Under the pieces are notes generated by a model. That model searched no databases and was not told the origin of the DNA. It was given only the letters and a program-made list of their open reading frames with translations. A DNA stretch of 27,094 nt, taken from positions 1 to 27,094 of the IMG/VR virus record IMGVR_UViG_3300030110_004752; one strand, written 5' to 3'. This document shows positions 16,317 through 25,402 of the stretch, one piece after another. This DNA comes from a virus. The translations under genes and the position numbers were made by a program. The first letter of the stretch is position 1, and each line of letters begins with the position of its first letter.

Positions 16317-19300
16317 TGCCAGATTTTGAATTTGAATTTAATCAACAAGATAGAGATTTAATTTTGAGTCAAAATTCTGCGACATTTGGTGGAATGAATT
16401 ATATTCGTTTAACCATTTATCCAACAGAAGCAATTAACAATATTGTTGATTTACCTGACAGTACACAAGGTATTGATGGTAAAGCTATATTCTTTTCTTC
16501 ATTAAATTTAACACCATTTACTATTAATATATCACCTTTCAAAGAAAACAATGAAGTTAATACCAAAATAATAGGTGGTTCAGAGAATGATTTTATAATA
16601 CATAAAAATTTAGGTGATAATAGTATTTACATTAAACCAAATGAAATATTTAATACATTTGAATTACCTCAAGGTAATTATAAAATACAAATTGATTTTT
16701 TAAATCAAGTTTTACCTACTTTTGGTGGAGAACAATACTATAAATTTATTATAAAACAAATATCAACTTCGAGAAAAGAAGTTAGATTAAAAATAATTGA
16801 TGAAACTATTCTTAATAATTCGGATATTATTACAAGTTTAACTAATGAATTTAATAATAATATAGGAGAAAGTAATCCTGAATTTCTTGAAGATACAGAT
16901 GATTCATCTGATACTTTTGGACAATTTGTAATACCAAATTCAAATTATAAATATCAATTTAAACATGTGTTAAATATTGGAACTGGTGACCATATTCCAA
17001 TAATGAATTATGCATTTGATAGAGTAACGGATGGAAAAAATAATCAATCTTTAATTTTAAAACTTTATGAGGCGTTACCAAGTAATATTCTTAATTTAAA
17101 GTTAATATCAATTGAACGTGAGGTATTAACTACACAACTTCAAGATATATTTTATTTCTCTGATGTACCTGATATATTTTTTGGTGATGGTTTAATTCCA
17201 GATACACAAGAGAATTGGGTTACTTCTAATAACAGTGATATTGGATTTCAAAATTTAAATCAATTAGCTAATTCAGCTTCTATTGGTGATATAGAAATTG
17301 ATTTTTTAATATCAGGTAGTGAATATGGTTATCCAAATTTAAATACAGATTTTAATGAATTTGAAAATCATACATTTTTTGGTTCTGCTAAAAAGAAATT
17401 ACAAAATTTTAAAACAAAAGTTGAAACTATTCAAGGACATTATACAGAAATATCAAAATCACTTGTGGTTTCAAGTTCAATTCAAGGTGATTCAAGTTTT
17501 ATAATAAGAAAGAGGAAAGATTTATTTAATAATATTAATAAAGAATTTAAAACATTTACACCTTATGAAAGATTTTTATATTTTGATGGTCAAACGGATT
17601 CAACAGCCTCAGCTCCAAGTTTAAAAAATTATGCTGATACAATTCCTGTTAAAGACGATAAGAAAAATATTTTTGTCGGTGAATTAAATCAACACAATGG
17701 ATTTAATGTTGTTTACAAACATTCTTCTCAAAACGCTGGAAGTGATAAGTATATAGGTTTATTTAGTGATAAATACAAAGTAGAAAACAAACCATTTTTT
17801 AATTACAGTGGTTCAATTTATTTATCATTTTTAATGCAAGGTGATAGTGGTAGTTCATTAATTTGGGAAAATAGAAATAAAAATTCAAACCCGCCAATGC
17901 CCGTAGATGCTTTACATCAAAACAATATTTTAAATCCTGATAGGACAGGAAGTGCTTATCAAAGATATGTGTTTGAAGCTTCTCAATCATATTTTGTTCC
18001 AAATACTGATAATAATGATATGGCAGATTTGTCAAAAGATAATGGTGACTTTAATACCAACTCTACAAAAATTATAATTTTAAGTGGTAGTGTTAAAACA
18101 GGTTCAAGTAAAATAAAAGATTCAACAAATTTATATCCAACGACTGTTGTTTCTCAATCTGGAGTTCCATTTTTTGGCTCAGTAATGCCTAAGGGTGAAT
18201 TGTTTAGAATTTATTACATAAACAATTTATCATCAAGTTTACAAGGTTATTGGAATATTGATGATGTGGAATCGGGTAGTGCTTTAACTCTTGCTAATGT
18301 TGTAAATGATGCAGGGCCTACATTTGGTGATGCTGAAAATATATTAGGGGTTACTGCTTCAGCTGGTGTTGAAGTTCATGGAAGACAATATGGTTCATCT
18401 TACTTTATGATAAGTGAAAGTACTGCCCAAACTGGTGTTCATGTCGATACATCTAATTATAATTTCAATAAAGATGATAACTTCTCTTTATCCATATGGG
18501 CAAAAAGATTTCATCCAAACACTGGAAGTGCAGATGCGGCATCTGGTACTGTTCAAGGTATATTTGTCAGAGGAGACAATGAGGATTCTTATGGAATAGA
18601 TTATGCTATGGGAGGTAATGAATTAAGAGCTAGAGTAAGACCAGGTATTTCATCTACTGCTAGAGATGTTAGAAAAACAATGTCGGATGATTTATTGGAT
18701 TGGCATCATATTGTAATGACTTATGAAAGTGCTTCTGCTACTGGTATAAAACTTTATGTTGATGGTGTGTTGGAAGGTAGTGAAACAAGTATAACAGATG
18801 GGACTGGCGCTACAATGGGTGATTTCTCATCATCTGCTGTTACTAGTGTTAATGAACAACTAACCATTGGTGGTAATGATAAAACAGCAGGAAGTGGTGC
18901 AGTTTATAATGGATTTCTACAATACCCAAGAATTTATAATAGAACCATAACTGCTGAAGAAGTTAATTTATTATATCAAAATCCACCAGGAATTACTGAA
19001 ACAAAAATCACAGATGTAAAAGTAACATTAAAAGACCCAACTGATGTGTTACCATTTGATAATGTATTTAAAACAACATCAACTGAATGGACTAATTGGT
19101 ACAATAATGCGTTAACAACAGCTGAAACATTTGATACCGATAATATACATTCATTTGAAAATAATCTACCTCTTTATATTCAAGAAAGTTCTCAATTTAA
19201 TGATATGAAAACTTTCTTAAATCTACAAGGTGAACAATATGATTTAATTAGAAACCATATTGATTCAATGGGAACACTACATAAAAGAGGATATAAGAAA

Positions 19301-22036
19301 ACCAATTCACCACCTAACAACACATTACCAATGTTATTAAACAATATGGGTTGGGAAGCTATTAATCCATTTAGTGGAAGTTTAACCGATACATTAGGAA
19401 GTTATTTAAGTGGTGTTACTTCAATTGATGATATTAAAAACAACACTTGGAGAAAAACTCTAAACAATTTATTATACATTTATAAATCAAAAGGAACAAA
19501 AAATTCAGTTAGGGCATTATTGAATACATATGGTTATCCACCTGATGTATTACAATTTCAAGAATTTGGTGGAGCTACATCTAATGGGGATATGAGTGCT
19601 TTATTGGATGATTCAGTTCCATCTGAAGAAAATACCGATTTAAATTTAAAACTAAAAAGTGGAAGTTTTTCATTTACTACAAATAAACAAAAACTTTATA
19701 ATTATAATTTTAATGGAAATATAGATAGAACTTTAAATCTTGATTGGTGGATGGATGATGCAAATATTAATACAATTGAATTTGTGTATAAGCATGTTAA
19801 TACAACAAATACACAAACAATTTTAGAATCAAGTGGTAGTGGAACACAAACTTTATGGGATTTAAGATTAGTTCCAAGTTCAGATGGTGCTAGTTCATCT
19901 TTTGAATTTAGATTAAATAATTCTCAAAATGGTGGGACAGCAATTGGTGAAAGAGGTTTCTCAATGTCATTAGCATATAACAAAATGAAAGATGGACAAT
20001 TGTGGAATGTGATGTTACAGAGAATGACTGCCTCAAGTGATGGACCAGGTACAGCTGAATATAGATTACATTCAGCTTTTCAAAATGAAGAATCAATAGC
20101 ACCATATAGTTATGTAACAATGTCAATTAGTGGTGGAATGGCAGGTGATTCTTCAACTCTTGGTGGTAAAGGATTTTTTGCTAACCAAAATTGGCAATCA
20201 AGTGGTAGTAGGGGAACTGATATTATAAGTTCATCTGGTTTATATGTTGGTGAAACACATAGTGGTTCATTAGCTGAAATAAAAGCTTGGGCTACTCAAT
20301 TAAGTATTTCAAAATTTAGACAACATACATTAAATAAATTTTCAACTGTTGGTAATACAATTAATTCTCATAAAGACGAGTTAATTTATCATTTTAAATT
20401 AAATGAAAATTACACAACATCATCAGTTTCAGCATCAAATCAAATGGTAAAAATTGTAGATTCAGCACCAACTACAACTTATTCTGATTATTCAATTCCA
20501 ACAAGTGGTAGTTTTTTTACAAGTTCAATAATTTATGGTTTTGATATAATAGATGTTGTTAAATTAACATTACAGGACAATGGTAGTAATCCAAATGATA
20601 ATACTATTTTAATAAATCCAAATCAATCTATTATTGGTAATTTAGATTCTAACGACTCAGCTATAGATTCGTTAACATCTCCATTAGGTAAAAAACCACA
20701 ATTTAATACATCACCTAAATTAGAATTATATCGTTCACCACAAACATATGTAGATAATTTTATTTTAGATAAATTAGGTGGTTTTAATTTAGAAACATTA
20801 TATGGTAGTCCAACAAACTATTATTCACAATCATATCAAGAATTTGATACATTTAGAGAGAATTTTTTTGATGCCCATCCAATAAATGTTGATGTAAATA
20901 AATTTATTAGAGCTCATGAAAATATGTTTAATGATTCAATTACAGAGGGAATGAAAAAAATAATTCCAGCTCGTTCAACATTTAGTGATAAAAATGCTAA
21001 TGTTGGTGTGGAAATAAAACCAACTGTATTAGAAAAACAAAAATATGAAAATGAAGAACATAGTATTGAAGCTAATCCAAATACTGGTTTAGGTACTATT
21101 GGAATTGTTTCAACTAAAGAACATTTGAAAAGTGGTAGTTCTGGAGAATTTGGTAGTAGTATAATTCGTAATACTGTTGGTGTTAGTTTATCTGAAACAA
21201 TTTATGATTCAATAAAAGAAGGTACGGTTCAAAGTGCTCCATCTTTAATTGAGTCATCTTTTGTTCAACCATTGAGTGCGTCAATAAAAGTATCTGACTC
21301 TGGTAGTGTTGGAAATCCTTATTTAGGAGTTGCTTATACTTCTGTAAGTAGTTCGGTTGTAAATCCATTCACGGGCTCAATATCACCATTACCATCAACA
21401 AATAATTCATCAGTTCCAACTTCAAAAAATGGAACTATTGATTATGCTTTAATAGCAAATAAATCTTTTGAAGATGTTCATAAGAATTGGGGAACAAGTT
21501 CTGCTGATGTTCAACACATTAATTTTGCAGGTGGTACAGGCTCATATGGAACATTTAATACTTATGATATAGAAACAAGATTTGTATTTCATACTGTTGG
21601 TGATAATGAATACTATTCAGCTTCAACAGGATATTCAGCTGATTTTACAAACATTGATAGATTTTACAATAGATTAATTATTGATGATAACTTTAATTCT
21701 AATGTTAGTTATCAATCCTTAATAGGTGGAAGTGGTAGTGATTCAAATCAGACTGGTAAAATAATGGGTAAAACAAGATATTTTATTACAAGCTCGGATG
21801 GCTTAACAATTATATTACCACCAAACCATGTAACTAAATTCAGTCAACCATTTAACGATAGAATGAATCAAGGAACACAAAATACCAATCCAGGAACTTT
21901 AAATGTTCGAGAGGAAGATTATTCAACAGCTTCATTTTATAGTGTTAAAGTAACTGGTGGTGAAAATCAAATTTATGTAAAAGGTTCAAATAATCCATCT
22001 AAGGGTGGTGATGGTAAAATATTATATGGTCCTTAA
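16316..22036 (+). CDS. Giant gp7/P2 gpI-like baseplate protein with two LamG-type domains
   Basis: A 1906-residue protein, the largest gene here. Residues 1-630 are an N-terminal beta-rich region (PDFEFEFNQQDRDLIL, NYIRLTIYPTEAINNIVDLP). A complete LamG-type domain sits at about 640-890 (FSLSIWAKRF with W728, LLDWHHIVMTYE with W796, YPRIYNRTITAEEVNLLYQN). At about 950-1085 comes a P2 gpI / T4 gp7-type tail domain: LPLYIQESSQFNDMKTFLNL, I-D-S-M-G, LPMLLNNMGWEAINPF, Y1056-K-S-K-G-T-K-N-S-V-R-A-L-L-N-T-Y-G. A second LamG-like beta-sandwich follows at about 1140-1340 (INTIEFVYKHV, LAEIKAWATQLS). The remainder is Ser/Asn-rich. Gp7-type proteins complete the wedge with gp25 and gp6 and carry peripheral attachments. 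Ribosome site AAAAGGAG at 16301-16308. The stop is followed by a 78-base gap with a second late-promoter candidate. Confidence 0.65.
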   Translation: MPDFEFEFNQQDRDLILSQNSATFGGMNYIRLTIYPTEAINNIVDLPDSTQGIDGKAIFFSSLNLTPFTINISPFKENNEVNTKIIGGSENDFIIHKNLGDNSIYIKPNEIFNTFELPQGNYKIQIDFLNQVLPTFGGEQYYKFIIKQISTSRKEVRLKIIDETILNNSDIITSLTNEFNNNIGESNPEFLEDTDDSSDTFGQFVIPNSNYKYQFKHVLNIGTGDHIPIMNYAFDRVTDGKNNQSLILKLYEALPSNILNLKLISIEREVLTTQLQDIFYFSDVPDIFFGDGLIPDTQENWVTSNNSDIGFQNLNQLANSASIGDIEIDFLISGSEYGYPNLNTDFNEFENHTFFGSAKKKLQNFKTKVETIQGHYTEISKSLVVSSSIQGDSSFIIRKRKDLFNNINKEFKTFTPYERFLYFDGQTDSTASAPSLKNYADTIPVKDDKKNIFVGELNQHNGFNVVYKHSSQNAGSDKYIGLFSDKYKVENKPFFNYSGSIYLSFLMQGDSGSSLIWENRNKNSNPPMPVDALHQNNILNPDRTGSAYQRYVFEASQSYFVPNTDNNDMADLSKDNGDFNTNSTKIIILSGSVKTGSSKIKDSTNLYPTTVVSQSGVPFFGSVMPKGELFRIYYINNLSSSLQGYWNIDDVESGSALTLANVVNDAGPTFGDAENILGVTASAGVEVHGRQYGSSYFMISESTAQTGVHVDTSNYNFNKDDNFSLSIWAKRFHPNTGSADAASGTVQGIFVRGDNEDSYGIDYAMGGNELRARVRPGISSTARDVRKTMSDDLLDWHHIVMTYESASATGIKLYVDGVLEGSETSITDGTGATMGDFSSSAVTSVNEQLTIGGNDKTAGSGAVYNGFLQYPRIYNRTITAEEVNLLYQNPPGITETKITDVKVTLKDPTDVLPFDNVFKTTSTEWTNWYNNALTTAETFDTDNIHSFENNLPLYIQESSQFNDMKTFLNLQGEQYDLIRNHIDSMGTLHKRGYKKTNSPPNNTLPMLLNNMGWEAINPFSGSLTDTLGSYLSGVTSIDDIKNNTWRKTLNNLLYIYKSKGTKNSVRALLNTYGYPPDVLQFQEFGGATSNGDMSALLDDSVPSEENTDLNLKLKSGSFSFTTNKQKLYNYNFNGNIDRTLNLDWWMDDANINTIEFVYKHVNTTNTQTILESSGSGTQTLWDLRLVPSSDGASSSFEFRLNNSQNGGTAIGERGFSMSLAYNKMKDGQLWNVMLQRMTASSDGPGTAEYRLHSAFQNEESIAPYSYVTMSISGGMAGDSSTLGGKGFFANQNWQSSGSRGTDIISSSGLYVGETHSGSLAEIKAWATQLSISKFRQHTLNKFSTVGNTINSHKDELIYHFKLNENYTTSSVSASNQMVKIVDSAPTTTYSDYSIPTSGSFFTSSIIYGFDIIDVVKLTLQDNGSNPNDNTILINPNQSIIGNLDSNDSAIDSLTSPLGKKPQFNTSPKLELYRSPQTYVDNFILDKLGGFNLETLYGSPTNYYSQSYQEFDTFRENFFDAHPINVDVNKFIRAHENMFNDSITEGMKKIIPARSTFSDKNANVGVEIKPTVLEKQKYENEEHSIEANPNTGLGTIGIVSTKEHLKSGSSGEFGSSIIRNTVGVSLSETIYDSIKEGTVQSAPSLIESSFVQPLSASIKVSDSGSVGNPYLGVAYTSVSSSVVNPFTGSISPLPSTNNSSVPTSKNGTIDYALIANKSFEDVHKNWGTSSADVQHINFAGGTGSYGTFNTYDIETRFVFHTVGDNEYYSASTGYSADFTNIDRFYNRLIIDDNFNSNVSYQSLIGGSGSDSNQTGKIMGKTRYFITSSDGLTIILPPNHVTKFSQPFNDRMNQGTQNTNPGTLNVREEDYSTASFYSVKVTGGENQIYVKGSNNPSKGGDGKILYGP
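18230..18995 (+). other. LamG-coding insertion of higher GC content inside the gp7-like gene
   Basis: This stretch encodes residues of about 640-895, the complete first LamG domain. Hand counts of 60-base blocks inside it give 38-43% GC (18301-18360, 18601-18660, 18781-18840), against 22-23% in flanking blocks (17401-17460, 19201-19260). Amino-acid use also changes: the domain is rich in Ala and Gly, whereas the flanks are rich in Asn, Lys and Ile. The flanking segments (MPKGELFRIYYIN before, TDVKVTLKDPTDVLPF after) read as though they would join without it. The boundaries are approximate. Confidence 0.55.
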
Positions 22037-22044
22037 TAATTTAA

Positions 22045-22066
22045 AAATTGAGTATTTTTTCAATTT
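22045..22066 (+). terminator. Weak AT-rich hairpin, possible terminator after the gp7-like gene
   Basis: A 7-bp stem, AAATTGA (22045-22051) with TCAATTT (22060-22066), encloses an 8-base T-rich loop. It lies nine bases after the stop of the gp7-like gene. With only one G-C pair and no proper T tail, it would be a weak terminator and may be chance in this AT-rich DNA. Confidence 0.25.
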
Positions 22067-22070
22067 ATTT

Positions 22071-22095
22071 ATATTTATATATGAATTAAAGTATT
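22071..22095 (+). promoter_or_regulatory. Putative phage late promoter 2 (box TATATATG)
   Basis: ATATTTATATATGAAT (22071-22086) is identical to 2249-2264. It is followed, like the first copy, by an AAGTA stretch and then an AGGAG ribosome site (22104-22108) before the ATG at 22115. If the box TATATATG (22076-22083) is used as in T4 late promoters, transcription would start near 22089. That would give the three downstream structural genes their own strong transcript in addition to read-through from the long operon. Confidence 0.6.
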
Positions 22096-22114
22096 TCGAA
22101 ATTAGGAGAAAACA

Positions 22115-22819
22115 ATGGGATATTTAGATAATTCATCAATTACGGTTGATGCAGTCTTAACAAAAAAAGGTCGAGAAATTTTAAAAAATGGTGGTAATTT
22201 AAACATTACATCATTTACAATGTCAGACACAGGAGTGGATTACACTTTATGGAATCCAGATCATCCAAGTGGTTCAGCTTTTTATGGTGAAGCTATTGAA
22301 AACTTACCACAATTAGAAGCTAGTGTTCACGCTGAATTTAATTTAAGAAATAGATTAATATCATTAAATCAAAACACAGTTGCTGTTCCTGCTTTAGTAT
22401 TAGGAAATTTAGATGTTGCTGGTGGTACTGTTTTAACATTTAATGAGGGTGATGAAAACAAAGGAACAATATCTGTTGACTTAGTTGGTTACACACCAAA
22501 CACTCAAATTAATGATGGTGGGTTTGGGTATTATTTTGTAATTCAAGATCCATCAATTATTTCAACAAACGCTACTAATATGGGTGGATTGAGTGGAACA
22601 AGTCATATGTTTTTACAAGAGCAAGATATCCCACACGCTCAACAATATGGATTTAATGGTAATTCATTTACAATAAATCCAATTCAACAAGATACTAAAG
22701 GTAAATCAACAAATGTTTATGTAGTTAATATTGAAACTGGTGCATATAATGAATTTACTGTAACGAACAATATTACTAAAAACCAAAGAGCAATACTATC
22801 AACTGGTGGTGCAGGATAA
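22115..22819 (+). CDS. Conserved T4-like structural protein
   Basis: A 234-residue protein. The opening (MGYLDNSSITVDAVLTKKGR, E-I-L-K-N-G-G-N, ITSFTMSDTGVDYTLWNP, then H-P-S-G-S-A-F-Y-G-E-A-I-E-N) matches a conserved structural protein I recall from marine T4-like phages; its exact role is not known to me. The central part (AVPALVLGNLDVAGGTVLTF) is beta-rich, and a C-terminal beta domain ends in GAYNEFTVTNNITKNQRAIL. No signal peptide or catalytic motif is seen. The AGGAGAA site at 22104-22110 is strong, and the gene has its own late-promoter candidate, suggesting high expression. Followed by two further virion proteins that share a C-terminal module with each other. Confidence 0.7.
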   Translation: MGYLDNSSITVDAVLTKKGREILKNGGNLNITSFTMSDTGVDYTLWNPDHPSGSAFYGEAIENLPQLEASVHAEFNLRNRLISLNQNTVAVPALVLGNLDVAGGTVLTFNEGDENKGTISVDLVGYTPNTQINDGGFGYYFVIQDPSIISTNATNMGGLSGTSHMFLQEQDIPHAQQYGFNGNSFTINPIQQDTKGKSTNVYVVNIETGAYNEFTVTNNITKNQRAILSTGGAG

Positions 22820-22841
22820 TAATAAATTAGGAGATTTATAA

Positions 22842-23954
22842 ATGGCTATAGCTGGAGGAAACATATCATTAGATTCAACGGAGGGGATGGATAGAATCAC
22901 CCAAACAGAAAAGGTAACTTCACCTTATTTTTCAAATGGTCAAGCGACATTAGCAGCTGCTAATATTGTTTCATCATCACAAACAGGACAAGCTACTAAT
23001 GAAACATATTTTTTTGGAATAGCACATTCGTCAACACCAACAGTTCAAGAGTTTGATGTAACTTTTGGTAGTACAAATGGATATGGTTCAAAAGTTGAAA
23101 CAAACACAAAACCAGAAACAGAAGCTATTTATAAACAATATGCTAGTTTACTTTTGGCTCCTACTGAAGTAACTGGTGGATTCTTTATTTCATCTCCTGC
23201 TAGTAATTCTACTGTTGCTAGTGGAAAGGATACAGAAATATTTGTCCTTGCTGCTAGACGTTCTAATATGAAAGATAGAATTAATAAAGGAACTTGGACT
23301 GTTGCATTAAGTGGTTCAAATTCTGCTGCTGATGCTGCTGCGCCAATACTTGAATTAACAGATGATAGTGTAAATAGTAATCCAACGGCTACACCTGTTG
23401 GTGATAGATATAATATTGTTAGTGGTGCGGCTGGTACTGTTCATAGTGAATCAACTGCTAGAAACTATGGTTTCTTTTATCCTGATATGGGTATTTTAGT
23501 ATTTAGTGCAGCTGAGTTATCAGCTTCAATACCTGGTAAAGGTGCTAATGCTATGGACACTGTAAATTTCGGTAATACAAATCATACAGGTTTTGGTTTT
23601 GCAACTGCATCTAATGATACTGTAAATAGAAAAACAGCTTTAAGATTTATAAATTGCTTATCATCTGGTTCTGGAGCTCTGTTAACATTTAGAGATGAAG
23701 AAGACCAAGTAAGTTCTCAATATTTTTGTAGAGCTAGAAGTGGTCAAATGAATTTTTCAAACAATCCAACATTTGTATCAGGCTCATTAAATGAATTAAG
23801 ACAAAAAACTATGAAAGGTAATCCAACTTCATTTATATCATCGGTTCAATTATATAATGATGCTGGTGAAATGGTTGCTATTGGTAATCTTTCAACACCA
23901 CTAAAGAAAAACTTTAGTTCAGAAGCTACAATAAAAGTTAAACTAACTTATTAA
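22842..23954 (+). CDS. T4-like structural protein with shared LYN-type C-terminal module
   Basis: A 370-residue protein, ATG at 22842 with AGGAGA at 22829-22834. Recognisable segments are FSNGQATLAAANIVSSSQTG, TNETYFFGIAHS (about residues 50-65), NYGFFYPDMGILVFSA (208-223), SSQYFCRARSGQMNFSNNPT (about 285-305) and, at the C-terminus, FISSVQLYNDAGEMVAIGNL followed by STPLKKNF and a final K-V-K-L-T-Y. I recall this combination from conserved structural proteins of marine T4-like phages. The Ala/Ser/Gly-rich composition and higher GC (about 38% in 23281-23340) fit an abundant virion protein. The NYGFFY and LYN segments recur in the next gene, indicating a related fold. Molecular role not established from sequence. 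Confidence 0.65.
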   Translation: MAIAGGNISLDSTEGMDRITQTEKVTSPYFSNGQATLAAANIVSSSQTGQATNETYFFGIAHSSTPTVQEFDVTFGSTNGYGSKVETNTKPETEAIYKQYASLLLAPTEVTGGFFISSPASNSTVASGKDTEIFVLAARRSNMKDRINKGTWTVALSGSNSAADAAAPILELTDDSVNSNPTATPVGDRYNIVSGAAGTVHSESTARNYGFFYPDMGILVFSAAELSASIPGKGANAMDTVNFGNTNHTGFGFATASNDTVNRKTALRFINCLSSGSGALLTFRDEEDQVSSQYFCRARSGQMNFSNNPTFVSGSLNELRQKTMKGNPTSFISSVQLYNDAGEMVAIGNLSTPLKKNFSSEATIKVKLTY

Positions 23955-23965
23955 GATGGGTTGTT

Positions 23966-24853
23966 ATGCATGTATTCAAGGAGATTGATAAATCATCAAC
24001 CATAATTGAAAGTAATGTTGTAAACTATACTCAGAATCTTACAACTGCTTCTTCTGGTATTCAATCTATAAAAATAATATCAGGTTCAACAAATAATAAT
24101 TATTGGCAATCACTTAATGTTCTGTTTTATACAAGTGGTTCACCTGAGTATGTTACTGAAGCAAATAAATTTTCAAAATCGTCAAATAATTTATCTTTAA
24201 ATTCAAGAATAGGAACACAATTTCTAACAAAATATCATGGGTATCTGAGTAGCTCTATAATTCAAATTCCATCTCAATACTATGGTGAAAAAATAAAAGA
24301 AGGTTCATTTCAATTTACAGATTTAAACAATCCTGATAACGCTGGTGTTAATCCAATCATTAAAGATGATGGTTTTGGTAATTTGTATTCAACAAATGCT
24401 CATCATTCACAAAGTAATGCAGCAGCTTCATCATCAGATAATTATGTTGGTAATATATTTTATGATAAAGGTTTAGCAATAATTACTGAAACTGGTTCTT
24501 GGAGTGGTAGTGTGGATTATTCAGATTTAGCTACAAATTTTAATTTAAAATTTGATTCATTTAATACAATAACAACACATGAATATAATGTTACAATGTT
24601 ACCAACTGAATATAATTTAACAACAAATTATACAATTAGAAATGTTTTAACCACAGATACAGAACCACTTAAATTATCAACACCATATCTAGCCTCAACA
24701 TTTACAGGTAGTGATTTTCAACCATACATTACAACGATTAATTTATATCAAGAAGGTGATTATGATACACCTATTATTACAGCTAAATTACCAAAACCAA
24801 TAAGAAAGAGTGATAAAATAAATACAAGATTTAAAATAAAATTAGATTTATAG
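23966..24853 (+). CDS. Structural protein related to its upstream neighbour
   Basis: A 295-residue protein that starts at ATG 23966, 11 bases after the previous stop. The ribosome site is weak (GATGGG at 23955-23960), so translation may depend on coupling. VGNIFYDKGLAIITETG (from about 161) corresponds to NYGFFYPDMGILVF of the preceding protein. The C-terminus (YITTINLYQEGDYDTPIITA, then K-L-P-K-P-I-R-K-S and a final K-I-K-L-D-L) corresponds to its FISSVQLYNDAGEMVAIGNL and STPLKKNF. The N-terminal 150 residues (SIKIISGSTNNNYWQSLNVL, IQIPSQYYGEKIKEGSFQFT) are beta-rich and distinct. Likely a virion protein; it is the last gene of the late structural block before the replication genes. Confidence 0.6.
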   Translation: MHVFKEIDKSSTIIESNVVNYTQNLTTASSGIQSIKIISGSTNNNYWQSLNVLFYTSGSPEYVTEANKFSKSSNNLSLNSRIGTQFLTKYHGYLSSSIIQIPSQYYGEKIKEGSFQFTDLNNPDNAGVNPIIKDDGFGNLYSTNAHHSQSNAAASSSDNYVGNIFYDKGLAIITETGSWSGSVDYSDLATNFNLKFDSFNTITTHEYNVTMLPTEYNLTTNYTIRNVLTTDTEPLKLSTPYLASTFTGSDFQPYITTINLYQEGDYDTPIITAKLPKPIRKSDKINTRFKIKLDL

Positions 24854-24860
24854 GAGATAA

Positions 24861-25370
24861 ATGGTTACATTAGGATTAGATGCATCAACGACTTGTGTCG
24901 GATATGCATTCACAGAAGATAAGAAGATTCTCGATATGGGATTCATCGACATCAAAAAAGAAAAAACACCCAAAGACAAAGTTCAAAAAGTGCTTGACTT
25001 TTTACATAATAGTTCGTATATTGATAATGTTACAGATATTAACATTGAAGATAATCTATCAGGTTTTGCTGGTGGAAGAACATCTCAACAAGTTATTATC
25101 AAGTTAGCTAAATTTAATGCTATACTTTGTTTCATGTTAGAACATTTTGAATATAAAGTTCATAACATAAATCCAATGACTGCTAGAAAAAATGTATTTG
25201 GAAAAGCAAGAATTAAAGGTAAAAAAGCAAAAGAATTTGTACAAGAAGAAATAGAAAAAATGTACAACACATCTAAATGGTGTAAAGAAACCTCAAGAGG
25301 AAATTGGGATAAAAGAAATATCGATATGTATGATGGATTGGTTATGTCACTTTTTGAAAAAAAAGCTTGA
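24861..25370 (+). CDS. RuvC-like Holliday junction resolvase
   Basis: A 169-residue RNase H-fold nuclease. Visible acidic motifs are D7 in TLGLDASTTCVGYAF, E63 in DINIEDNLSGFAGG and the closing D155-M-Y-D158 in NIDMYDGLVMSL. These correspond to the four metal-binding acids of RuvC. The length is close to RuvC (about 170). A basic stretch (ARKNVFGKARIKGKKAKEF, residues 108-126) probably contacts junction DNA. In T4 the resolving nuclease is gp49, an unrelated fold, so this phage appears to use a RuvC-type enzyme for branched DNA before packaging and in recombination. ATG 24861 has AGGAGA at 24852-24857 overlapping the previous stop. It is the first gene of the replication/recombination cluster. 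Confidence 0.8.
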   Translation: MVTLGLDASTTCVGYAFTEDKKILDMGFIDIKKEKTPKDKVQKVLDFLHNSSYIDNVTDINIEDNLSGFAGGRTSQQVIIKLAKFNAILCFMLEHFEYKVHNINPMTARKNVFGKARIKGKKAKEFVQEEIEKMYNTSKWCKETSRGNWDKRNIDMYDGLVMSLFEKKA

Positions 25371-25395
25371 TTTATTCCTAAATCTTTCGTATATT
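25367..25395 (+). promoter_or_regulatory. Sigma70-like promoter before the primase gene
   Basis: TTGATT (25367-25372) and TATATT (25390-25395) are separated by exactly 17 bases. They match the sigma70 consensus at 4/6 and 5/6 positions. The -35 box overlaps the resolvase stop codon. The expected start site, 6-8 bases after the -10 box, falls at about 25402, practically on the ATG at 25403. Host RNA polymerase could use it early in infection. Confidence 0.5.
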
Positions 25396-25402
25396 GTATT
25401 AA

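Noticed and set aside
16316-22036. Diversity-generating retroelement acting on the LamG domains
   Set aside because: No reverse transcriptase gene and no template/variable repeat pair was seen in the window.
4872-22036. A stand-alone contractile injection system rather than a phage
   Set aside because: The wedge genes resemble those systems, but the late sigma factor, primase, resolvase and gp47-like nuclease in the same block indicate a phage genome.
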